A stretch of 64,000 nt of DNA from Candidatus Poribacteria bacterium (GTDB lineage: Bacteria > Poribacteria > WGA-4E > WGA-3G). Below the pieces are notes generated by a model. That model saw nothing but the letters and a program-made list of their open reading frames with translations, made no database searches and was not told the origin of the DNA. Below, in pieces: positions 25,475 through 32,057 of the stretch; position 1 is the first letter of the stretch, and every line of letters starts with the position of its first letter. The DNA is taken from the NCBI GenBank assembly GCA_022827885.1, contig JAJEIP010000081.1:34338-98337 (forward strand). The letters run 5' to 3'. Made by a program: the position numbers and the translations under genes.

Positions 25475-26548
25475 TTACGTTGTGCCATACGTGTTCCAGA
25501 ACAGGACGTGCTCGCCTTCGCATCCCTGCTCCTTTATGTAGTGAGCGAGTCCCGCTAACGTCTTACCGGTGTACGTATTCTCAAGCTTAATGCCTTCATG
25601 CTCAGCCATCATTGCAACTGCCTGGGTGCCGGCTTCCGTTGGAATAGCATACCCCTTTCCAAAATCGTTGTGCCAGAGTTCAATACGGCGTGGATTGATG
25701 TCATGAGCATCCACTGCACCGATGAGACGCAGGATACGACGCACCATACGGGAAATCGCCCATGTGTTTGCAACCACTGCGTCAGCAACACGGACACCGA
25801 CGATTTGCGTGCGTAATCCCGCAAGTCGCACGCCGACGATCAAACCTGCCAACGTGCCACAGGTCCCTACCGGAACGAAGATGAACCGCGGCTCTGGCAA
25901 GATATCCGCCTCAATCTGGGACTTCAATTCCAAAACCGCTTTCACATAACCGACAGAACCGAGCGGTGAGGATCCACCCGCTGGAATGAAATAGCGTTCC
26001 TCCCCGATTCCAAGAACCGTTTTCGCCTGTTGATATGCGTAACGAGCGAACATCGTGCTCATACGTTCTACTTCGTAGACTCGGTAGGCATTTTCACAAA
26101 TTTTGCGATAGTTTGCCTCAGAATACTCAGTCGGGGGTTGTTTAAAGAGCAAACATTCTACACGAAATCCTGATGCTTTCCCATACACCGCTGTCGCTCG
26201 GACATGGTTAGAACCTGTCGGCCCGATTGTAAAAAGATTCTTTTTCTCGTCTCCATCGGGAGATGCCTGCGCTGCTGCGAACATGTATTCCAATTTACGG
26301 ACCTTGTTCCCACCACCTAATGCACCACTGAGGTCGTCCCGTTTTATCCAGAGCGACTTGAAACCGAGGGCACGTTCAAGATTCGAGAGACGCGCCACCG
26401 GTGTTGGAAAGTTGCCGAGTGAAACGGAGGGAATGGAAGATAGGAAGCGCGGAGAACTGGATGAAAGATTTCCGTTCCATCCTTCTCTCTCATCCACCCC
26501 AGTTTTCGCGTCCCCTTTCCTTTCAGCTTTACAATCTTTTTGTTCCAT
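25475..26548 (-). CDS. PLP-dependent D-cysteine desulfhydrase / ACC deaminase family enzyme
   Basis: The protein belongs to fold-type II PLP enzymes. The cofactor lysine is in GGGNKVRKLEY (K82 of the version from 26548), following IKRDDLSG; a phosphate-binding region and IPAGGSSPLGSVGYV are also visible, and NTYTGK near the end. Family members deaminate D-cysteine or 1-aminocyclopropane-1-carboxylate. Homology starts at SLGNFPTPVARL, residue 43. The preceding 40 residues are hydrophilic and partly encoded by GGAAG-rich low-complexity DNA, so the true start is uncertain and the extension may be repeat-derived. It ends close to a short palindromic repeat. The GMC oxidoreductase ends 26 bp upstream on the same strand. 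Confidence 0.83.
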   Translation of the reverse strand: MEQKDCKAERKGDAKTGVDEREGWNGNLSSSSPRFLSSIPSVSLGNFPTPVARLSNLERALGFKSLWIKRDDLSGALGGGNKVRKLEYMFAAAQASPDGDEKKNLFTIGPTGSNHVRATAVYGKASGFRVECLLFKQPPTEYSEANYRKICENAYRVYEVERMSTMFARYAYQQAKTVLGIGEERYFIPAGGSSPLGSVGYVKAVLELKSQIEADILPEPRFIFVPVGTCGTLAGLIVGVRLAGLRTQIVGVRVADAVVANTWAISRMVRRILRLIGAVDAHDINPRRIELWHNDFGKGYAIPTEAGTQAVAMMAEHEGIKLENTYTGKTLAGLAHYIKEQGCEGEHVLFWNTYGTT

Positions 26549-26574
26549 TTTCCGATCCTTCCAAAGCGAGAATC

Positions 26575-28128
26575 TTATACCGTGTTCCTCTTAATTATCT
26601 GATCTGCGACATGCGTAGCGAGTGCGGCGATCGTCAACGTCGGGGGTATACCGACGGAGGTTGGGAAGAGACTCGCATCGGCAACAAATAAACCTTTCAC
26701 GGCGTGAGATTCCCCTGAAAGATTAACGACGCTTCTGTTCGGATTTTCGCCCATCAGAAGTGTCCCCTGGGGATGACTGGAAGCCAACAGGATGTCGTTT
26801 GGCACGATGCCGCGTTGGCGGATAATCTCAAGATCGACCTCTGTTTTGATAGGAAAATGTTGTGTGTAAGGCATTAGAACTTCTGTTGCGCCTGCGGCGA
26901 AAAGGAGACGCGCGGCGTTGATTATCCCTTCCACCAATACCTTCCTATCCGGACGGCGCAGTCGGTATGCAATGTTCGGGCCCCCCTTATAATCTACCGA
27001 TACCCGTCCGGTTGTTCTGTCATGCAAAAGGACGAGGAGCGCAGCAATGTGACGATAGCGTTCCATAAATCCTCGATGATTTTCACCGAACCCCGGCAGG
27101 CTTGCCGCAACTATCATCTGTGAACCGAAAGCCGGCATAAGCAGATAACCACTGTCCGGCCTGCGTCTCAAATCCAGAAAGTGATCAATATAGTAACTTT
27201 GTGGGATGCCGAGATGCCCATCAATCGTTTCGTTAAAGACACCACCGACAAAAACAGCAGGATGCAAGTGAAGATTTTTCCCGACCCGTCGGTTCGCGTT
27301 AGGCAGTCCGCTTTTTAACCAGAGTTGTGGCGAGTTGATTGCGCCAGCGGCAAGCACCACTATATCGCTCTGAATATACAATCTGCCCGATGGCAATCGA
27401 GCGGATACACCCAGGACCCTGCCCTTCTCCGCATGAATTTTCTCAGCCATACAGTTGCTGTGAAGTTTCGCGCCTGCGGCACGTGCTAAAGGGATATACG
27501 TGACCCCCATGCTCTGCTTGCCTGTTCCTCTCGAACCATTTTGCGGGGCTTTGGAAACAGGACACCCTAAAAGACACTGAGCACCACATGCAGCGCATTC
27601 ACCGCGATTATGGCTTTGCAACCCACCACGCCACCGCATCGCCTCACATCCATAGCGGACAACAGCGTTCAATACATTCACGTCTGTTTCCTGCATCTGT
27701 GTAACCCCGAGCGTCTGCTCCACTCGATTGTAGTGGGGCCAAATTTCTGGAACTTGCCACCTGTATAAGAGTGCTTGGGGTGGACGAACGGCATAACAGA
27801 GATTATGTACCGTTGAACCGCCAACGCCTTTGCCCTGCGAAATGACAATTGCGTTGTCCCGTGTGCCCCGTAAACCGCTATCCCAGAAAAGACGCCGCAG
27901 CATTTCCGGCTCGTAACTGCCGAAGGTACTTGGATCGTGATTTTCCCCTGCCTCTAAAATAATTACCGATAACCCGGCTTCAGCGAGCTCCTTGGCGACG
28001 ACCGCGCCCCCTGCCCCGGAACCGATAACGCACGCGTCGGCACGCTCTGTCCGCTCTATACTTTTTTTCTTCAACCATGCGGGTCGAAAATTGGTGGCAT
28101 TTGAAAGCCAAGATTGTGGCTTATTCAT
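26575..28128 (-). CDS. GMC-family FAD-dependent oxidoreductase
   Basis: The 517-residue enzyme has the FAD-binding Rossmann motif CVIGSGAGGAVVAKELAEAG (33-52) ending in an acidic strand (VIILEAG). The GGSTVHNLCYAVRP segment and the C-terminal LFVADASLFPTSVGIPPTLT match GMC oxidoreductases, which oxidise alcohols, sugars or sterols. A four-cysteine cluster, GECAACGAQCLLGCP (CX2CX3CX3C), is present; such a cluster occurs in some relatives of long-chain alcohol oxidases, and might bind a metal. The C-terminal histidine region ASSHPQGTLLMG may hold the catalytic residue. The start is the ATG at 28128; upstream DNA is GGAAG-rich low-complexity repeat. Confidence 0.87.
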   Translation of the reverse strand: MNKPQSWLSNATNFRPAWLKKKSIERTERADACVIGSGAGGAVVAKELAEAGLSVIILEAGENHDPSTFGSYEPEMLRRLFWDSGLRGTRDNAIVISQGKGVGGSTVHNLCYAVRPPQALLYRWQVPEIWPHYNRVEQTLGVTQMQETDVNVLNAVVRYGCEAMRWRGGLQSHNRGECAACGAQCLLGCPVSKAPQNGSRGTGKQSMGVTYIPLARAAGAKLHSNCMAEKIHAEKGRVLGVSARLPSGRLYIQSDIVVLAAGAINSPQLWLKSGLPNANRRVGKNLHLHPAVFVGGVFNETIDGHLGIPQSYYIDHFLDLRRRPDSGYLLMPAFGSQMIVAASLPGFGENHRGFMERYRHIAALLVLLHDRTTGRVSVDYKGGPNIAYRLRRPDRKVLVEGIINAARLLFAAGATEVLMPYTQHFPIKTEVDLEIIRQRGIVPNDILLASSHPQGTLLMGENPNRSVVNLSGESHAVKGLFVADASLFPTSVGIPPTLTIAALATHVADQIIKRNTV

Positions 28129-28137
28129 ACGTCCGTT

Positions 28138-28215
28138 AATTCCAAGACTGGAAGACTGGAAGATCGGAAGGTTAGGGTCTCCATCCTTCCCGCCTTCCGC
28201 CTTTCATTCCTGCCG
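28138..28215. repeat. GGAAG-rich low-complexity repeat
   Basis: Variants of CTGGAAGACTGGAAGATCGG and CCATCCTTCC fill the space between the GMC and TPR genes. A similar stretch at about 26425-26560 falls inside the 5' end of the PLP enzyme gene. Confidence 0.5.
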
Positions 28216-28219
28216 AAGT

Positions 28220-29362
28220 TCACTGTGTTAAGGAGCGGTAATACTGATACACCTGTTCTGCTTTCGCCCGTTCGCCGATTTGACGATAAGCGTTTGCTAA
28301 GTTTCGATAAAGTTGTGGATTCGTTGTGCCGAGTCGTGTCGCCGTTTCAAACTGTGCGATCGCCTGTCGAGGTTTTTTTTGCATCATATAGACAATGCCG
28401 AGACTGTTCCGGTATATCGCGCTCTCTGGGTGTGACTCAACGAGACCTCCATAGACTTCAAGTGCCTCCAGGTACGCCTCTGTTTGCAGGTAAATGTAAC
28501 CCAGCAGCTCAGAGGCTTTCTCATCGTGCGGCGCAATGGCGAGACATGCTTTAAGTTCCCTCGTCGCAAGTTCCCATTCCGTTCTTTTTATAAAGAGTTC
28601 TGCAAGCTCATAACGCGGTTGAAGGCGTTGCGGATCGTTGTGGACTAAACGTTGCAGCGACGATAGCTGTTTCTCTTCGCGCGTGAGTTTTTCAAACGCG
28701 CGGAGTGCAGTGCGCCCTTCGGCAATTTTACCCGTGCGGAGATAACAATTTCCAAGATTGAAATGCGCTTTAGCGTGTCGACTTTTGCGTTTTATGACGG
28801 CTTCAAAATGCGGTATTGCCTGCGTAAAATCTTCCTTTTGGAAATAGGCAAGACCGAGGAGATACCGGGCTTCGCTATCCTGCCCCACCTGTTTAAGGTG
28901 CCGAATTGCATCGTCGATTCGGTCCTGTCGGAGGTATGCCGCGCCTAAAAGCCTTCGCGCGCGCGAGAGGTCAGGCTGCAATTGTAGTGCGCGTTCCAAG
29001 GGTTCAGTCGCCTCTTTCGCACTCGCCATGCCGATAAGGTATGCCTCGCCGAGACGAACGTGGGCAGGAGCGAAATCGGGGGTGAGGTTAATCGCAGTCT
29101 GGAGCGCATTAATGGCTGGTTTCCATTGCGATTGTTTACCGTAAAGCACCCCGAGTTGATAGTACCCCTCAGCGAGCGTTGGATCCAGTTCTACTGCCCG
29201 CTGAAACGCTGCAAACGCCTCACGATTTTTCCCCTGCGTGAGTGCCTGCAAGCCCACCTCATAAGCATGCGCCGCTTCACTGGACTTACCGTCTTCTGCT
29301 GGTGCCAGATATGCCACCGATAGGAGGATTAGTAAAGAAAGGCGGAGAAGATTCACTTCCAT
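28220..29362 (-). CDS. Exported TPR-repeat protein
   Basis: The protein of about 380 residues starts with a signal-like segment (LLRLSLLILLSVAYLAPA) and continues with about ten tetratricopeptide repeats, for example AAFQRAVELDPTLAEGYYQLG and HFNLGNCYLRTGK. TPR arrays are scaffolds for protein-protein contacts; it should act in the periplasm. I prefer the ATG at 29362, which places the signal at the N-terminus. An in-frame ATG at 29386 adds eight residues. The DNA before 29362, AATAATTAAAAAA, resembles the tail of the dispersed leader element but lacks its AAGGAA. It is divergent from the PhyH gene at 29541. Confidence 0.82.
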   Translation of the reverse strand: MEVNLLRLSLLILLSVAYLAPAEDGKSSEAAHAYEVGLQALTQGKNREAFAAFQRAVELDPTLAEGYYQLGVLYGKQSQWKPAINALQTAINLTPDFAPAHVRLGEAYLIGMASAKEATEPLERALQLQPDLSRARRLLGAAYLRQDRIDDAIRHLKQVGQDSEARYLLGLAYFQKEDFTQAIPHFEAVIKRKSRHAKAHFNLGNCYLRTGKIAEGRTALRAFEKLTREEKQLSSLQRLVHNDPQRLQPRYELAELFIKRTEWELATRELKACLAIAPHDEKASELLGYIYLQTEAYLEALEVYGGLVESHPESAIYRNSLGIVYMMQKKPRQAIAQFETATRLGTTNPQLYRNLANAYRQIGERAKAEQVYQYYRSLTQ

Positions 29363-29453
29363 TTTTTTAATTATTGCAATAGACATCGTTTTGCATTTAT
29401 GATAGCATATTTCTAAATGTCTATCAACTTTCTACAGGCTAAAGAAAACGCGC

Positions 29454-29540
29454 AGCTCGTAATGAAATGGAGAGCGGATATACGGAACGGAATCTTAAGG
29501 ACCAAACCCAGCTGACCGAACCGCAAGGAAAATTAAAAAA
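29454..29540 (+). repeat. Dispersed intergenic element, 87 bp, supplying a ribosome site
   Basis: Left arm AGCTCGTAATGAAATGGAGA, right arm GAACCGCAAGGAAAATTAAA. The right end lies directly before the phyH start codon and contains its Shine-Dalgarno core AAGGAA. Length and arms match the element at 30436-30523 and, inverted, the one at 13146-13231. Confidence 0.75.
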
Positions 29541-30389
29541 ATGGAATTTGTTCAGTTGACAGAGACACAACGCCAAGAATTCGACGAGAACGGTTATCTC
29601 ATCGTGCGTTCAGCAATTGACAGTGAGATGATTCAACGCTTAACCGAGACAGGTGACCGGCTCATGGAATCGTTTGAGTACCACGGCTATTACGCACATC
29701 GGCGGGACGGGTTGGTGCAAGAACCCGCATTCGCTGACCTTGCGACACAGTCGAAGGCAGTGCCATTGATCCTGCAACTGCTCGGTACAAATATCCACAT
29801 CACGAACACGGCACTTATCCACAAACACCCACAAGCACCTGAGAAGCCCGACAACCGCAATTGGCATCGAGATGTCGGTGTCCATCTGGACGTTGGGCAC
29901 GCAGGGTGTCCGCGCGTCGGCTTGAAGGTAGGCTACTGCTTAACGGACTTCAGTGTACCGAACTCGGGTGCGACATGGTTTATCCGAAAGAGCCATAAAC
30001 TGAGCAAACCGTTGGGTATCCCTGAAGGGACAGTTGACCCGCCTGTATATGACGAACCGCTCCTCCACGCAGGAGATGCGTTTCTATTTGAAAGCCGTAT
30101 CTATCATGCCGCGGGACTGAATTTCAGAGAGAATGTCTCTAAAGTCGTCATTTACGGGTATCATTATCGCTGGATTAAGCCGGATTACTATCTGCGCTAT
30201 TACAACGATAGCCTGCAACCGGATGAAACACTGGTGGAAAACTTAGACGATCTCGGCAGGCAGTTTCTCGGTGCTTCCACGGATACACAGGGCAGGCGCG
30301 ATCCGAACGGCGTTCACTGGGCTGGTTCAGAATGGGCAGCAGCGCATAATCTGAACTTGGAACAAGCACCGCAGATCACCACGATTTGA
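29541..30389 (+). CDS. Phytanoyl-CoA dioxygenase family protein (PhyH-like)
   Basis: The 282-residue paralogue of the gene at 12330. The iron site is NWHRDVG and the distal histidine RIYHAAG; again a lysine (NVSKVVIYGY) stands where an arginine is expected. The main differences are a loop before the C-terminus with ASTDTQGRRDPNG and loss of the glycine/alanine stretch. The start follows the AAGGAA leader. A Gfo/Idh/MocA gene follows 134 bp downstream, separated by another copy of the 87-bp element, so the two genes may be co-transcribed. The substrate is unknown; a joint role with the dehydrogenase in a small-molecule or sugar pathway is possible. Confidence 0.87.
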   Translation: MEFVQLTETQRQEFDENGYLIVRSAIDSEMIQRLTETGDRLMESFEYHGYYAHRRDGLVQEPAFADLATQSKAVPLILQLLGTNIHITNTALIHKHPQAPEKPDNRNWHRDVGVHLDVGHAGCPRVGLKVGYCLTDFSVPNSGATWFIRKSHKLSKPLGIPEGTVDPPVYDEPLLHAGDAFLFESRIYHAAGLNFRENVSKVVIYGYHYRWIKPDYYLRYYNDSLQPDETLVENLDDLGRQFLGASTDTQGRRDPNGVHWAGSEWAAAHNLNLEQAPQITTI

Positions 30390-30435
30390 GAAGGAGAAAG
30401 CCAGAAGTACAGCGTCTTGATTGTCCTAAGTACAT

Positions 30436-30523
30436 AGCCCATAACGGAGTGGAGGGCGGATTTTTGAGAAAAGAACATCAAATACCAAACCCACTTCATT
30501 TAACCGCAAGGAAAAATTAAAAG
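30436..30523 (+). repeat. Dispersed intergenic element, 88 bp, supplying a ribosome site
   Basis: Left arm AGCCCATAACGGAGTGGAGG, right arm TTAACCGCAAGGAAAAATTA, then AAAG and the Gfo/Idh start codon. It shares ACCAAACCCA in its middle with the element at 29454-29540. Confidence 0.75.
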
Positions 30524-31552
30524 ATGAAAGAAGTTAATGTAGGTATTGTTGGTTGTGGTGGCATTGCTGGCGGTAAACACCTTCCGGGCCATAAAGGGGT
30601 CAAGGGTGTTTCGATTATCGCAGCGTGCGACATCGACGAAACCCGCGCGAAAGCGTTCGCGAAACAGCACGACATTCCGCACGTTTTCAGCGATTACGAG
30701 GAATTGGCTGCGATGGACGAATTGGACGCCGTGAGCGTTTGCACGCCGAATAATTTCCATGCGGGTCCAACGATTGCAGCGTTGAAAGCGGGAAAACATG
30801 TTATCTGTGAAAAACCGATCGCTGCCAATGCCATCGACGGGCAAGCAATGGTGGACGCACAAAAAGCGAGCGGTAAAGTCCTACAGATCGGGTTACAATC
30901 TCGGTTTCGTGCTGAGGCACGCACCCTCCGCAAACTCTATGATGAAGGTTTCTTTGGAGACATCTACTATGCCCGTGCAATGTCAGTGCGGCGGCGCGGG
31001 GTTCCTGCATCCCCCTCGTTTCTGAGTAAAGCCATTGCCGGTGGCGGACCCCTGATTGATATCGGTGTGCATATCCTTGATGTGTTGCTCTGGATGATCG
31101 GCTGTCCGAAACCCATTGAGGCGTTCGGCGTGACAGCAACGAAGTTTGGGCATAAAGAGAATGTTATCAATCCGTGGGGGAAATGGAACCCTGAAGAATT
31201 TGAGGTGGAAGATTTCGCGATGGGCACTATCAACTTCGAGGGTGGCTTGACGGTGACTTTGGAAACGGCGTGGGCATCGCATATCGAGAACATCGGCGGG
31301 ACGTTCTTCATGGGAGATTTAGCCGGTGCGACTTACGAACCGCTTCAGATTTACTTGGATAAAGAAGATGAGATGGTGAATTATACCCCGAAACTGCTCA
31401 AAGGATTACCGAGTGAATTTGAATCGTTCCACACGGCTATTCGAGAGGGATTGTCGTCTCCTGTCCCTGCTGAAGAGGTGTTGAACGTTGCAAAAATCTT
31501 CGATGCGCTCTATGAATCCGCGCGGATCGGTCGTTCTGTGCCTATTTTTTAA
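30524..31552 (+). CDS. Gfo/Idh/MocA family oxidoreductase
   Basis: The 342-residue enzyme has an NAD(P)-binding start VGIVGCGGIAGG (6-17), the family motif CEKPIA (95-100) with the conserved lysine K97, and a catalytic segment GGGPLIDIGVHILDV. It should oxidise or reduce a sugar, inositol or related polyol in the cytoplasm. FEVEDFAMG and LETAWASHIEN are typical of the subfamily near sugar pathways. The ATG at 30524 follows the repeat-borne AAGGAA leader. It follows a PhyH gene on the same strand. Confidence 0.88.
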   Translation: MKEVNVGIVGCGGIAGGKHLPGHKGVKGVSIIAACDIDETRAKAFAKQHDIPHVFSDYEELAAMDELDAVSVCTPNNFHAGPTIAALKAGKHVICEKPIAANAIDGQAMVDAQKASGKVLQIGLQSRFRAEARTLRKLYDEGFFGDIYYARAMSVRRRGVPASPSFLSKAIAGGGPLIDIGVHILDVLLWMIGCPKPIEAFGVTATKFGHKENVINPWGKWNPEEFEVEDFAMGTINFEGGLTVTLETAWASHIENIGGTFFMGDLAGATYEPLQIYLDKEDEMVNYTPKLLKGLPSEFESFHTAIREGLSSPVPAEEVLNVAKIFDALYESARIGRSVPIF

Positions 31553-31579
31553 TTTACCTGAGGTTGGAAGCGCCCATCA

Positions 31580-31609
31580 GACACAAACTAACAGTTTATG
31601 CTACAAAAA
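31580..31609 (+). repeat. Short palindromic repeat, ACTAACAGT type
   Basis: AAACT-AAC-AGTTT followed by ATGCTACAA, 28 bp after the Gfo/Idh stop codon. It pairs with the copy at 25443-25468. Confidence 0.6.
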
Positions 31610-31627
31610 GCGTTCCTTCTGACAACC

Positions 31628-32020
31628 TTAACTCTGGTAATTTGCACGCACGACTGTTTTGATGCCGCCGCGGATGTTGAAGTCTCCAACAACTTCTGCG
31701 CTCCGCGGTTGGCAGGCTTCAACAAAGTCCTCCAGCACCTTGTTCACGACGTGTTCATGAAAGATACCGACATCTCGGTAGAAAAGGAAGTATTCCTTCA
31801 ACGATTTTAGTTCAACGCAGTACTGGTCTGGCACGTAAGTGATACAGAGGGTTGCGAAATCCGGTAACCCGGTTTTAGGACATACCGCAGTGAACTCTAA
31901 GTTGGTCATCTCAATCGTGTAATCTCGGTGGCTATACTGATTTTCCCATGTCTCGATTGTGGGTGTTTTTAGTTGGCGGATATGGGTTTGTAGATCATCA
32001 TAGCCGGTTTGTTGGTTCAT
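31628..32020 (-). CDS. queF: NADPH-dependent 7-cyano-7-deazaguanine reductase (preQ0 reductase)
   Basis: The 130-residue enzyme reduces the nitrile of preQ0 to the aminomethyl group of preQ1, a step in queuosine synthesis for tRNA. The active-site region FTAVCPKTGLPDFATL has the nucleophilic Cys47 and Asp54, and VELKSLKEYFLFYRDVGIFH is the signature of the family. Length fits the short, YkvM-like form. The start at 32020 has AGGAGAC. It lies 37 bp downstream of the FG-GAP gene on the same strand, without evident functional link. queG, acting later in the same pathway, is 3.7 kb away. Confidence 0.95.
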   Translation of the reverse strand: MNQQTGYDDLQTHIRQLKTPTIETWENQYSHRDYTIEMTNLEFTAVCPKTGLPDFATLCITYVPDQYCVELKSLKEYFLFYRDVGIFHEHVVNKVLEDFVEACQPRSAEVVGDFNIRGGIKTVVRANYQS

Positions 32021-32057
32021 TTGTCTCCTGATAGCAACGGCACACGGAGTGTGCCTG

